A DNA stretch of 64,000 nt from assembly GCA_963738615.1 (NCBI GenBank), contig CAVTXI010000012.1, forward strand, positions 496,001 through 560,000, given 5' to 3'. The notes under the pieces were generated by a model, which ran no database searches, was not told where the DNA came from, and was given only the letters and a program-made list of their open reading frames with translations. The translations under genes and the position numbers were made by a program. Below are positions 51,789 to 62,549 of the stretch, piece after piece (the first letter of the stretch is position 1; the number at the start of each line of letters is the position of its first letter). The stretch comes from CAVTWY01 sp963738615. GTDB lineage: Bacteria > Pseudomonadota > Gammaproteobacteria > Burkholderiales > Burkholderiaceae_C.

Positions 51789-52414
51789 TCACGCCCTTCT
51801 TCGCCACACTGCGCGATGCCAACCCGCACCCGCGGTCTGAACTCGAGTACGCGAGCGTTTTTGAGTTGCTGGCAGCCGTGTCGCTGTCGGCGCAGGCGAC
51901 AGACGCGAGCGTCAATCTGGCGACGCGCCGACTGTTCGTCGTCGCGCCAACGCCGCAGAAGATGGCCGCGCTGGGTGCGGAAGGGATCGAGCCCTACATC
52001 CGTACGATTGGTTTGTTTCGCAACAAAGCGAAGAACCTCGCGCAGGCCAGCCGCCTGATCATCGAACGCCACAACGGAAACGTGCCCGCCGATCGCGACG
52101 CGCTCGAGGCGCTGCCGGGCGTGGGCCGCAAGACAGCCAACGTGATCCTCAACGTCGCCTTTGGGCAACCAACGATGGCGGTTGACACGCACGTGTTTCG
52201 CGTGTCGAACCGCACGGGTCTGGCGCCGGGAAAGACGCCGCTCGAGGTCGAGCAGGGGTTGCTCGAACGCATACCGCAGTCGTTCGCGGAACATGCGCAT
52301 CATTGGTTGATCCTGCACGGCCGCTACGTCTGCACGGCCCGCGCGCCGCAATGCACGAGTTGTGAAGTCGCCCAGTGGTGCGATAGCGCACCGGGCAAGG
52401 TGGCGGCCGTCTAG
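51773..52414 (+). CDS. nth: Endonuclease III
   Basis: Nth is a DNA glycosylase/AP lyase that removes oxidised pyrimidines. The 213-residue protein has the helix-hairpin-helix with catalytic Lys in ALPGVGRKTANVILN, catalytic Asp in AVDTHVFRVSNR and the C-terminal [4Fe-4S] motif CTARAPQCTSCEVAQWC (C-X6-C-X2-C-X5-C spacing). It follows rsxB by 15 bases and starts in the second copy of a 19-bp duplication. Confidence 0.96.
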   Translation: MKTDHITPFFATLRDANPHPRSELEYASVFELLAAVSLSAQATDASVNLATRRLFVVAPTPQKMAALGAEGIEPYIRTIGLFRNKAKNLAQASRLIIERHNGNVPADRDALEALPGVGRKTANVILNVAFGQPTMAVDTHVFRVSNRTGLAPGKTPLEVEQGLLERIPQSFAEHAHHWLILHGRYVCTARAPQCTSCEVAQWCDSAPGKVAAV

Positions 52415-52451
52415 CGTCGAGACACGCGGCTTCGCGGCAACACGCGGTGCC

Positions 52452-52457
52452 TACAAT
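52452..52457 (+). promoter_or_regulatory. Candidate -10 for the zapB-like/zapA unit
   Basis: TACAAT in the context TGCCTACAAT lies 27 bases before the zapB-like start. The -35 is weak. Confidence 0.4.
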
Positions 52458-52483
52458 CCTTACTTCCGTGCCCAAGCCGTCCG

Positions 52484-52708
52484 ATGGCCACCCTCGAAGA
52501 CCTTTCAGACCGCATCGAGCGCCTTGTGCTTCGTCACGAGGAATTGGAGCGAACCAACGTTCTGCTGCGACGCCAGCTCGACGAGGTGGGCACCGAGCGC
52601 GACAGCCTGCGCTCGCGGCTCACGTCCGCGCGCACGCGAATCGACACGCTGCTCGAGCGCCTGCCGCAGGACGGCCCCGCGCGCGGCGGCGAGGACACCA
52701 CACGATGA
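52484..52708 (+). CDS. ZapB-like coiled-coil protein
   Basis: This 74-residue protein is almost all coiled coil (LSDRIERLVLRHEELERTNVLLRRQLDEV). The same small family is regularly found just before zapA in beta- and gammaproteobacteria. Its stop overlaps the zapA start by ATGA. A role in division with ZapA, as for E. coli ZapB, is plausible from position and form, but sequence likeness to E. coli ZapB is weak. Confidence 0.8.
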   Translation: MATLEDLSDRIERLVLRHEELERTNVLLRRQLDEVGTERDSLRSRLTSARTRIDTLLERLPQDGPARGGEDTTR

Positions 52709-53031
52709 AGCAGATCGAAGTCACGATCCTCGGCCAGAGTTACCGCCTCATGTGCCCTGACGACGGCGAAGACGCGCTGCGCAGCGCCGTGCAGACTGTC
52801 GACGACGAAATGAGCGCCATCCGCGACGCCGGCAAGGTGAAGGCGCGTGAGCGCATGGCGGTGTTGGCAGCGCTGAACCTTGCTTATCGTTTGGCCGAAC
52901 GCGTACCGACGCCCGAGGTTTATCACTCGTTGCAACACGACGACGTGGCGGAAGGCGTGCCGCAAGACACGATCGAGCGACTGGTGCGCCGCATCGACAA
53001 CGCGTTGCGCAACGACGGCCACCTTCTCTGA
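52705..53031 (+). CDS. zapA: Cell division protein ZapA
   Basis: ZapA cross-links FtsZ filaments at midcell. The 108-residue protein begins with the conserved VTILGQSYRLMCPDDGEDALRSAVQTVDDEM and has the long helix VKARERMAVLAALNLAYRLAE. zapA directly before 6S RNA is the conserved arrangement in many proteobacteria and supports both calls. Confidence 0.92.
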   Translation: MKQIEVTILGQSYRLMCPDDGEDALRSAVQTVDDEMSAIRDAGKVKARERMAVLAALNLAYRLAERVPTPEVYHSLQHDDVAEGVPQDTIERLVRRIDNALRNDGHLL

Positions 53032-53042
53032 ACTCTTCGTCC

Positions 53043-53048
53043 TAGAAT
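53043..53048 (+). promoter_or_regulatory. -10 element for 6S RNA
   Basis: TAGAAT lies eight bases before the predicted 5' end of 6S RNA and just after the zapA stop. The -35 region lies inside the end of zapA. Confidence 0.5.
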
Positions 53049-53055
53049 CATTTCG

Positions 53056-53235
53056 TCCGCCGTTCGTGCGAGGGTTCTAACTTCTTTGAACCGATGCTCT
53101 TTGAGCTAGGGCTTGGAACATCGCTCGGTTGGTGTGATCGTCTCGCGTCAGATGAACCCGAGGCCCTGCTGACCTCGCCCACCTGAAATCTGTCCATACA
53201 GGGTTCAGGAACGCGGCCCGAGGCGAGCGGCGGAC
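53056..53235 (+). ncRNA. ssrS: 6S RNA
   Basis: 6S RNA mimics an open promoter and binds the housekeeping RNA polymerase holoenzyme. The terminal stem is visible: CCGCCGTTCG (53057-53066) pairs with CGAGCGGCGG (53224-53233) with one G-U pair. The length is about 180 bases. Internal conserved pieces include CTTGGAACATCGCTCGGTTGG and ACAGGGTTCAGGAACGCGGCC. Its position just after zapA matches the usual locus. Precise ends are estimates. Confidence 0.85.
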
Positions 53236-53261
53236 ACCTTCATTGCTGCTGACACACGCCG

Positions 53262-53736
53262 ATGGCCTTCTGGCTGATGAAGAGCGAACCCGCCGACGTT
53301 CTCGATCGACGACGTCGCGCGCATGCCCAAGAAGACCGTGCCCTGGTATGGCGTTCGCAACTACCAGGCCCGCAACTTCATGCGCGATGAAATGCAGGTT
53401 GGCGACGGCGTGCTGTTCTATCACTCGTCGTGCCCCGAACCCGGCGTCGCGGGCTTGGCCGAGGTCAGCCGCCTGGCCTATGCGGACGAAACGCAGTTCG
53501 ACCCCGCCGGCAAATACCACGACCCGAAGTCGACGCGCGAATCGCCGCGATGGATGAACGTCGACGTGCGCATCGTCGCCAAGACCGAGTTGCTGCCGCT
53601 GGCGGTCATGCGCGAGCGACCCGAGTTGGCCTCGATGATCGTGCTTCAGCGCGGCAATCGCCTGTCGATCACGCCCGTGACGCCGGCGCAATGGCGAGCG
53701 GTCAACGCCTTGCTGGTACGCAAAGGCGGCCGGTGA
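53262..53736 (+). CDS. EVE domain protein, one frameshift
   Basis: EVE domains are PUA-like folds that may bind modified bases. The start MAFWLMKSEPADV is the family hallmark. After it the frame is broken near 53297 by one missing base; the rest continues FSIDDVARMPKKTVPWYGVRNYQARNFMRDEMQVGD in the next frame. VLFYHSSCPEPGVAGLAEV and a D-P-x-S/Y-rich segment follow. The combined 157 residues fit the family. It starts 27 bases after 6S RNA. The break is probably a sequencing error. Confidence 0.88.
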
Positions 53737-54554
53737 CAGCCGGCATCGACCCGGTCTTCGTCGCCGCGCTGCTGTTGCTTGGAACGGGTACGGGTTTCCT
53801 GGCGGGACTGCTGGGCATCGGCGGCGGCATGTTGATGGTCCCCTTCTTGACGATGCTGCTCGGCGCGCGTGGCATCGACAGCGGCCTGGCTGTGAAGATG
53901 GCGATCGCGACGTCGATGGCAACCATCGTGTTCACGTCGGTGTCGAGCGTGCGCGCCCACCACAAGCGCGGCGGCGTCCGCTGGGACATCGTCCAAGGCA
54001 TGGCGCCGGGCATCCTCATCGGTGGCCTGGCCTCGGGTGCAGGCGCATTCGCCGCCATGAAGGGGCACTGGCTCGCGCTGTTCTTCGCGGTCTTCGTCGG
54101 CTTCTCGGCCACCCAGATGTTGATCGACCGCAAGCCTGCGCCGTCACGGCAGATGCCCGGCACGGCAGGTCAGAGCGCCGCAGGCGCTGGCATCGGGTTT
54201 CTTTCGGGGCTGGTCGGCGCAGGCGGTGGCTTCGTGTCGGTGCCGTTCATGAGTTGGTGCAACGTGCCGATCCACCACGCCGTCGCAACCAGTGCAGCCC
54301 TGGGCTTTCCAATCGCCTTGGCCAGCACTGCGGGCTATGTCATCGGTGGATGGAATTTGCAGCCCACGTTGCCGGGCGCGATCGGCTACCTCTATCTACC
54401 GGCGTTGTTGATCATCGCTGTGGCCAGCGTGACGATGGCCCCGCTGGGCGCGAAGGCCGCACACGCGCTGAACGTGAAGCAACTCAAACGCGTGTTCGCG
54501 ATGCTGTTGTACTTGCTGTCGGCCTACATGCTCTACAAGGCCTTGTCGGCCTGA
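53733..54554 (+). CDS. TauE/SafE-family sulfite or anion exporter
   Basis: This 273-residue membrane protein has about eight hydrophobic segments arranged as two related halves, each with a Gly-rich motif (GFLAGLLGIGGGMLMVPFL near the start and GFLSGLVGAGGGFVSVPFM in the middle). This is the TauE/SafE/YfcA pattern. The substrate is not known; sulfite or sulfonate export is one possibility. The GTG at 53733 overlaps the EVE stop as GTGA, so the two are coupled. Confidence 0.88.
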   Translation: MTAGIDPVFVAALLLLGTGTGFLAGLLGIGGGMLMVPFLTMLLGARGIDSGLAVKMAIATSMATIVFTSVSSVRAHHKRGGVRWDIVQGMAPGILIGGLASGAGAFAAMKGHWLALFFAVFVGFSATQMLIDRKPAPSRQMPGTAGQSAAGAGIGFLSGLVGAGGGFVSVPFMSWCNVPIHHAVATSAALGFPIALASTAGYVIGGWNLQPTLPGAIGYLYLPALLIIAVASVTMAPLGAKAAHALNVKQLKRVFAMLLYLLSAYMLYKALSA

Positions 54555-55596
54555 GCCTCCACGCGGCACGCGATCGGCGCAAGCGGATCAGGCCGCCGGA
54601 TTCGAGCTCGAACTTGATCGCTGCCAGCGCGACCTGATTGCCACCGCGCTTGTGCGCATCCGCCAGGGCCGACAGGCTCGCCTGCGTCAGCGCGTCGCCC
54701 GATGTCGGCGGTGTGCGGAAAGCTGGCCACACCCATCGACACCGTGAACCCCAGGTCGCGTCCCTGGTGCGCGACGATGTGCGTCGCGCACTGGCGACGC
54801 AGGCCTTCCATTCTGGTGTGCGCGGTGGCAAGGCCGACGCCCGAAAGAAGGACGCCGAACCGAGAGTCATCGTACCGGCACGACGCATCCATCGCCCGTG
54901 TGTTGCTGCGAAGGAGGCGCCCGAGTTGCTCGATCACCCGCGCCATCGCCGGCTTCGCCCAAGGCACGAACGTCGTCGCGCAATGCGTCGATCTCGATCA
55001 CCACCAGCGCGAACTGCCGCTGCTCGCGCGACGACAGGTCGATCTCGCGTTTGAGCTGGTCGTCGAAGTGCGCCCGGCTGTACAGGCCCGTGCTCGAGTC
55101 GCGCAGCTGGTGATCCTGCATCTCGCGACGCATCTGCTCGAGTGAGCGCTGGTTCTGCTCGAGCTGATCGAGCGCGTGTCGAAGCTGCTGCTCGCTTTGT
55201 CGCTCTGGCGAAAGGTCGTGCCAGATGACGCACAGGTCGCGCGTACCGGCCTGCGCGCCCACCAACAACCGCGTCGCACCGAACTCGAACCGTTGCCCGC
55301 GATGCTCGATCTTGTGTTCCATGATCAACGGCTCGCCGTGCGCCACCGCCGCAACATCGGCGGCCCGCAGGATGCGGGCAAGTTCGGCATCAAAAAGCTG
55401 GACGATCAGTTGCGCCGACGACTTCATGCGCGGGCCGACCGATCCACGCCGCCATGGCTTCGTTGACGTGCTGGTAGACCCCTGTCGCCGCGTCTTTCAG
55501 CGCGAGCAGATCGCCGCGCTGCGCAAGGGTGGTGGCCAGTAGCGCCGACGCCACGCGTTGGAGCACCGATGGGCCCTGAGAATCTTGGAAAGACAT
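54484..55596 (-). pseudogene. PAS-GGDEF protein, degenerate GGDEF and three frameshifts
   Basis: Pieces in three frames make one protein of about 370 residues. The N-terminal PAS-like domain (DLLALKDAATGVYQHVNEAMAAW; LFDAELARILRAADVAAV; VIWHDLSPERQSE), a coiled-coil linker and a GGDEF-type domain starting STGLYSRAHFDDQLKRE are visible. Frameshifts lie near 55394 (a run of five T on the coding strand), 54945 and 54705. The catalytic GGDEF motif is replaced by YDDSRF (in CRYDDSRFGVLLSG), so cyclic di-GMP synthesis is not expected even if the frame is intact. The C-terminal end is uncertain and overlaps the TauE-like gene. Confidence 0.7.
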
Positions 55597-55763
55597 CGCG
55601 GCAGACGATCTGTTGTGCCGTTGGAGGGGCCACGATCATGACACCGCCACCGGGCGCCGTGTCGTCCCTCACTTGAAAGGCTAGGGGGGCTTAGCGACGT
55701 GCAGCGTTGTGCCTGAGCCTCGAGCCCGGGCAGATCGGGGCAACCGGGGCGGTTACACGAGCG

Positions 55764-55769
55764 TATACT
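55764..55769 (+). promoter_or_regulatory. Candidate -10 for rpsU
   Basis: TATACT lies 91 bases before the rpsU start. No clear -35. The 264-base gap between the GGDEF gene and rpsU otherwise shows no gene. Confidence 0.4.
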
Positions 55770-55860
55770 CTCGCGCTTTCCTCCCGGGCCCGCGCCCTGC
55801 GCCCCGAGGAGAACTCGCAACCCCGATCCCCAGCCGCTGACAAGCCGCTACTTCTTGCCC

Positions 55861-56073
55861 ATGACCACGATTCGTGTCAAAGAAAACGAGCCCTTCGACG
55901 TTGCGCTGCGCCGCTTCAAGCGCACCATCGAGAAACTGGGCCTCCTGACCGATTTGCGGGCACGCGAGTTCTACGAAAAGCCCACCGCCGAGCGCAAGCG
56001 CAAGAAGGCGGCGGCAGTGAAGCGGCACTACAAACGCGTGCGCAGCATGCAGTTGCCCAAGAAGCTGTTCTGA
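55861..56073 (+). CDS. rpsU: 30S ribosomal protein S21
   Basis: The 70-residue basic protein starts MTTIRVKENEPFDVALRRFKR and has the S21 core TIEKLGLLTDLRAREFYEKPTAERKRKKAAAVKRHYKR. A TTG two codons upstream is less likely than the ATG. A terminator-like hairpin follows before yqeY, the usual rpsU-yqeY order. Confidence 0.96.
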   Translation: MTTIRVKENEPFDVALRRFKRTIEKLGLLTDLRAREFYEKPTAERKRKKAAAVKRHYKRVRSMQLPKKLF

Positions 56074-56111
56074 CGTTCTGGTCCGGGCGCTATGTCGCCC
56101 GGCATCCGCAG

Positions 56112-56147
56112 GCCCGCGTTGCCGTCCGCTCGCGGGCTTTTGTCTTT
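56112..56147 (+). terminator. Rho-independent terminator after rpsU
   Basis: GCCCGCG (56112-56118) pairs with CGCGGGC (56131-56137) across a 12-base loop, followed by TTTTGTCTTT. It lies 38 bases after the rpsU stop and 28 before yqeY, so it probably acts as an intercistronic terminator or attenuator. Confidence 0.75.
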
Positions 56148-56174
56148 CATGGACTGCCCGAGAAGGAGGCCATC

Positions 56175-56623
56175 ATGAGTCTGAAGACCCGCATCTCCGA
56201 CGAGATGAAGGACGCCATGCGCGCCAAAGACAGCGCGCGCCTGACGACGATCCGGATGCTGATGGCCGCGATCAAGCAACGGGAAGTCGACGAGCGCATC
56301 GAACTCGACGACGCGCAGGTCATCGGCGCGGTCGACAAGCTCATCAAGCAGCGCAAAGACTCCGTGGTCGCGTTCCAGCAGGGCGGGCGCCAGGATCTGG
56401 TGGACAAGGAGTCGGCCGAGATTGCCGTGCTTCAAGCCTACCTGCCTGCCCGATCTGGCGCCCGAGGAGGTCGATCGCGCAGTTGCTGCTCTAGTGACCG
56501 AACTTGGCGCCAGCGGTCCAGGCGACATGGGGCGGGTGATGGCGGCGGCGAAGTCGCGGCTTGTCGGGCCAGGCCGAGATGGCGTTGGTGTCCGCCGCGG
56601 TGAAGAAGGCGCTCAGCCGCTGA
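56175..56623 (+). CDS. yqeY: GatB/YqeY domain protein, two frameshifts
   Basis: YqeY-type proteins resemble the C-terminal tRNA-binding domain of GatB; their role is not settled. The start MSLKTRISDEMKDAMRAKDSARL, after an AAGGAGG ribosome site, is typical. The frame breaks near 56445, where TGCC is duplicated and AYLP should continue as DLAPEEVDRAV. It breaks again near 56560 before GQAEMALVSAAVKKALSR and the stop at 56621. The net 149 residues equal the family length, so two indels, probably errors, are likely. Confidence 0.85.
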
Positions 56624-56728
56624 AGTCGGCGTTTCCCCGGACTTACCCTGCACGCCCTGCGATCCGGTCCGGATCGCACCGCGCCTCTGCGTAAAGTGCG
56701 GCCCGATGACACAACAGGAGCACAAAGC

Positions 56729-57363
56729 TTGAACGCCGCCTTGGGACTCTCGCGCGTCATCGACGCGCTCAACCTCTTCATCGGCCGTTTCGTGCGCTGG
56801 CTGATCCTGGCGTCGGTGATCATCAGCGCCGGCAACGCGATCGTGCGCAAAGCGTTCAACATCGGCTCGAACGCGTTCCTCGAGGTGCAGTGGTACCTCT
56901 TCTCGTTCGTCTTCATGCTCGCGGTGGGCTACGTGTTCCTGAAGAACGCGCACGTGCGCATCGACTTCATCTCGTCGCGGCTTTCCAAGCGCACCAACGC
57001 GATCATCGACGCGATCGGCATCGTCGTCTTCACGATCCCGCTGTCGATCATCATGATCAAGCTCGGCTGGCCGCTGTTCGAACAGGCCCTGCGCACTGGC
57101 GAGATGAGCCAGAACGCGGGCGGCCTGATCCGTTGGCCGGTGCTGATGCTCGTGCCTCTGGGGTTCGCGATCCTGCTCGCGCAGACGGTGTCGGAGCTGA
57201 TCAAGCGCATCGCGTTCCTGACCGGTCATCGCGCTGAACCCTTCGACGCAGACGACGACAAGGCCGAAGAAGAGAGGCTGGCCGAGGAAGTTGCCGAGGC
57301 CGCGGAACGTGAACGCGTCCAGGCCGCGTTGATCGCCCGCAACACAGCCGAAGGGGCACGTTG

Positions 57364-57364
<1 letters not shown>
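56729..57364 (+). CDS. TRAP transporter small membrane subunit (DctQ)
   Basis: DctQ is the four-helix small subunit of a TRAP uptake system. The 211-residue protein has four hydrophobic segments (including RWLILASVIISAGNAIVRK, WYLFSFVFMLAVGYVFL, IIDAIGIVVFTIPLSIIMI, VLMLVPLGFAILLAQTV) and an acidic, Glu-rich C-terminal tail. I chose the TTG at 56729 because AGGAG lies eight bases upstream; a GTG further upstream would add 11 residues. The stop overlaps the dctM start. Confidence 0.88.
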
Positions 57365-59181
<1,817 letters not shown>

Positions 59182-59207
59182 ACGCGCGGCGCAGCCGTCC
59201 GCAATGC

Positions 59208-59231
59208 ACAAGGGCCCCGAGGGGCCCTTGT
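59208..59231. terminator. Bidirectional terminator between dctM and dctP
   Basis: A perfect ten-base stem acaagggccc / gggcccttgt with loop CGAG lies between the convergent dctM and dctP genes. The T-rich trace (TTGTCTTG) after it is short, so strength is uncertain, but it could stop both genes. Confidence 0.6.
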
Positions 59232-59250
59232 CTTGCGTCCAGGTCGTCGC

Positions 59251-60336
59251 TTATAAGCTTCTGCCGCTGCATGAAGTCGTCGAACGTCGCTTCGGTGAAG
59301 CGGAACCAGATGTTCGCAGTCGCGACGGAACGCCGCGTAGTCGTCGTACACCTTCTTCCAGTTCGCGTTCTTGGCGCTGATTTCGCTGTACAGCGCCATC
59401 GCTTCCTTGAACGCGGCATCCATCAGGTCTTTCGGGAACGGGAACAGCTTGGCGCCGCCACCTACGAGTGCCTTGAGCGCCTGCGCGTTCTTGCCGTCGT
59501 ACTTGGCCTGCATGTCGAGGTGGCAGTAGGCCGACGCCACTTCGATGATCGCCTTGTATTCGGACGACAGGCCCTCGTAGGCCTTGGAGTTGACGTGCAG
59601 CTCGAGTTGCGGGCCGCCTTCCCACCAGCCGGGGTACGCATAGAACGGCGCGACCTTGTTGAAGCCGAGCTTCTGGTCGTCGTAGGGGCCGACCCACTCG
59701 GCCGCGTCGATCGTGCCCTTCTCCAGCGCCTGGTAGATCTCGCCGCCGGGAATGTTTTGCGGCACGCCGCCGATGCGCTCGACCACCTTGCCGGCAAAGC
59801 CGCCGCAGCGGAACTTCAGGCCCTTGAAGTCGGCGAGCGACTTCACTTCCTTGCGAAACCAGCCGCCCATCTGAGCGCCAGTGTTGCCCATCGGGAAGTT
59901 GACGATGTTGTAGCCGGCGTAGAACTCGCGCATCAGCTTCAAGCCGTTGCCTTCGAACATCCAAGCCGTCATCTGGCGGCTGTTCAGGCCGAACGGGATC
60001 GCGCAGGCCAGCGCGAAGGTTTCGTCCTTGCCGAAGTAGTAGTACGGCGCGGTGTTGGCCATCTCGACCGTGCCGTCCTTGACCGCGTCAATGGTGCCGA
60101 AGGCGGGGACGAGTTCACCTGGCGGGTGCGTCGTGATCTGGAACTTGCCGCCGGAGAGGTCCTTCACCTTGGCGGCGAAAACGTCATTGACGCCGAACAG
60201 CGTGTCGAGCGCCTTCGGGAAAGCTCGAGGTCAAACGCCAGCGGATGTTGGCCTGCGCATGCACGATGGCCGGTGCGGCACCGGCGGCCAGCACGCCAGC
60301 GATGCCGGCGCCACGAACGAAGGAACGACGTTCCAT
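59251..60336 (-). CDS. TRAP substrate-binding protein, 2-oxo-acid (TakP) type, frameshifted
   Basis: This periplasmic protein captures the substrate for DctQM. The ATG at 60336 opens a Tat-like signal (MERRSFVRGAGIAGVLAAG...PAIVHAQ), then IRWRLTSSFPK. The frame breaks near 60215, and the rest includes FGKDETFALACAIPFGLNSRQ, GNTGAQMGGWFRKEV and AEWVGPYDDQKLGFNKVAPFYAYPGWWEGGP. These motifs match the TakP group, which binds 2-oxo acids such as pyruvate. A second shift near 59322 precedes ANIWFRFTEATFDDFMQRQKL. A likely third near 59254 brings the stop at 59251. The total of about 361 residues fits TakP. The gene faces dctQM. Confidence 0.88.
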
Positions 60337-60498
60337 GGAATCTCCTGTGAACGGAAGAAAGAAAGATGGTGATCGAGAACGCCCGCTCCCAATGCGCGAG
60401 CGCGCTCGGACGTGCGCGGGATTCTAGGTAGGGGGCCCTACCACCCCAGCCGGGTTTTCCCCGCCAACGCGCAGCCGATGCCGCAGCCGACCTCTGCT

Positions 60499-61866
60499 TC
60501 AGCCGCCCGCGATCTTCAGGCGCTCGACGAGCACCGAGCCCGTCGTCTTGCTGCCGTAGGTGTAGGCGTCGGCGCCGACCGCGACGACGCTTCGCAGCAT
60601 CTCGCCCAGATGCCCCGCGATGGTGATTTCGTTGACCGGATACGCGATCTTGCCGTTCTCGACCCAGAAGCCCGCCGCTCCACGCGAGTAGTCGCCCGTA
60701 ACGTAGTTCACGCCTTGGCCCATCAACTCGACAACGAAGAGCCCGCGGTGGAGCTTCATCAACATGGCTTCGAGATCATCGCCGGGCTTCGTCAGTCGGC
60801 TCTTCAGCTCGAGGTTGTGCGAGCCGCCCGCATGGCCCGTGGTCTTCGTGCCCAGCTTGCGCGCCGAATACGTCGACAGGAAGTAGCCCTGCACCACGCC
60901 GCCCTTCACCACGTCGCGCTCTCGCGTGGCAACACCTTCATCGTCGAAGGGCGAGCTGCCGCGGCCCTGCAACACGTGCGGGTCCTCGTGGATGTCGATG
61001 TGATCGGCCCACACCGGCTTGCCAAGGCAGTCGACCAGGAACGATGACTTGCGATACAGCGCCCCGCCGCTCGTGGCCTGCACGTAGGCACCCAGCAGCC
61101 CGACCGCCAGCGTCGACTCGAACAGCACCGGTACCTCGCGGGTGCCGATGCGCCGTGGGTTCAGGCGCGACAACGCGCGCTCGGCCGCGTACCGGCCCAC
61201 CGCCTCGGGCGACGCCATGCGGTCGGCCTTGCGCATCGACGTGAACCACGCATCGCCCTGCATCGAATCCTTGCGGCCCGGAACGCTGGCGATCGGCGCG
61301 ACCGACATCGAATGACGCGAGCTGGCATAGCCGCCGACGAAGCCGCGCGTATTGCCAGAGACGAAGTGCGACTGCTGCGCGCTCACGCCCGCGCCTTCGG
61401 AATTGCTGATCCGCGCATCGGCTTCCAGCGCAGCGCCTTCGCAGCGCAGCGCAAGCTTCGCTGCACCGTCGGCGTCGATCGCCCACGGGTGGAAAAGATC
61501 GAGGTCGCTGCGGATCGCGTCCGCGCTCGCTAGGTCCGCCTCGTCGGGTAGCCCGGCCGCGGGGTCTTCGGCGGTGAAGCGCGCGATGTCGTAGGCCGCA
61601 CGAACGGTCCGCTCGATCGCTGCGCGCGAGAAGTCAGACGTGCTGGCGCCGCCGCGCCGCTGCCCCACGTACACCGACACACCCAGCGACTTGTCGCGGT
61701 TGCGCTCCACGTTCTCGAGTTGTCCCATGCGCACCGACACCGACAAGCCGACGCCCTCGGACACCTCGGCGGCCGCGTCGCTGGCACCCACGCCGCGCGC
61801 GAACTTCAGCGTGTCTTCGACGATCTGACGGAACTGGTCGGATGTGTAGGCGAAACCTTGAGACAT
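60499..61866 (-). CDS. pmbA: TldE/PmbA-type metalloprotease partner
   Basis: PmbA (TldE) works with TldD in cleaving peptides. From the ATG at 61866 the protein has 455 residues: N-terminal domain (VGLSVSVRMGQLENVERNRDKSLGVSVYVGQRRG), SGNTRGFVGGYASSRHSMS, and the C-terminal domain with FESTLAVGLLGAYVQATSGGALYRKSSF and GVNYVTGDYSRGAAGFWVENG. It lacks the HExxxH zinc motif of TldD, as expected for TldE. tldD is not in the window. The gene is divergent from darP. Confidence 0.92.
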   Translation of the reverse strand: MSQGFAYTSDQFRQIVEDTLKFARGVGASDAAAEVSEGVGLSVSVRMGQLENVERNRDKSLGVSVYVGQRRGGASTSDFSRAAIERTVRAAYDIARFTAEDPAAGLPDEADLASADAIRSDLDLFHPWAIDADGAAKLALRCEGAALEADARISNSEGAGVSAQQSHFVSGNTRGFVGGYASSRHSMSVAPIASVPGRKDSMQGDAWFTSMRKADRMASPEAVGRYAAERALSRLNPRRIGTREVPVLFESTLAVGLLGAYVQATSGGALYRKSSFLVDCLGKPVWADHIDIHEDPHVLQGRGSSPFDDEGVATRERDVVKGGVVQGYFLSTYSARKLGTKTTGHAGGSHNLELKSRLTKPGDDLEAMLMKLHRGLFVVELMGQGVNYVTGDYSRGAAGFWVENGKIAYPVNEITIAGHLGEMLRSVVAVGADAYTYGSKTTGSVLVERLKIAGG

Positions 61867-61940
61867 GGATGCGTGCTGCCTGAGCAGCCTTCTTGTCGAG
61901 AAGAGACACGAGGGGCGAGAACTATCATAGCGGCGCACCT

Positions 61941-62549
61941 ATGCAACAAGCCACGAAACGACCCCAGCCCGCGATGAACCGAACGGATCGCAACGAAGCC
62001 GACGCTGTGGACGTCACCATCGCAGAAAAACCCAGCAAAACGCAGCGCAAGGCGCAGGCGCACGCGTTGCAGTCCCTGGGCGCCGACCTCGCGCGGCTGT
62101 CCGAGCAACAGCTCGCACGCATCGACATGAACGACGCGTTGCGCGAGGCGATGCTCGAGTTGCGCCGCACGCGCTCGCACGAGGGCCGCCGCCGCCAGAC
62201 GCAGCTTGTCGGCAAGCTGATGCGCCAGATCGACGATGCGCAGCCGCTGCGCGAAGCGCTGGCCGCGATCGAGCTCGGCGGCGCGCACGACGCGCTGGCC
62301 CTGCACCGCGCCGAATACTGGCGCGACGCGCTCGTCGTCGACGATGCGAACGTCGATCGATTCATGACCGAACACGACGGCGTTGACGTGCAGCTGCTGC
62401 GTCAGTTGATCAAACGTGCGCGTGCCGAGAAGGCCGTGCAGCCGACGACGCCTGAAGGCAGCACGCGTCACGGCAAAGCGTGGCGCGATCTGTTCCGCTT
62501 CATCCGTGCGTCGATTCAGGCCGCGGCCGCCGTCAGCACAACACCATGA
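61941..62549 (+). CDS. darP: Ribosome biogenesis protein DarP (YjgA, DUF615)
   Basis: DarP helps mature the 50S subunit. The 202-residue protein has the DUF615 motifs KPSKTQRKAQAHALQSLGADLARLSEQQLARIDM and HEGRRRQTQLVGKLMRQID, and a C-terminal EKAVQPTTPEGSTRHGKAWRDLFRFI. The ATG at 61941 fits the family. Divergent pmbA and yjgA is a conserved pair in proteobacteria. The stop overlaps mog by ATGA. Confidence 0.93.
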   Translation: MQQATKRPQPAMNRTDRNEADAVDVTIAEKPSKTQRKAQAHALQSLGADLARLSEQQLARIDMNDALREAMLELRRTRSHEGRRRQTQLVGKLMRQIDDAQPLREALAAIELGGAHDALALHRAEYWRDALVVDDANVDRFMTEHDGVDVQLLRQLIKRARAEKAVQPTTPEGSTRHGKAWRDLFRFIRASIQAAAAVSTTP

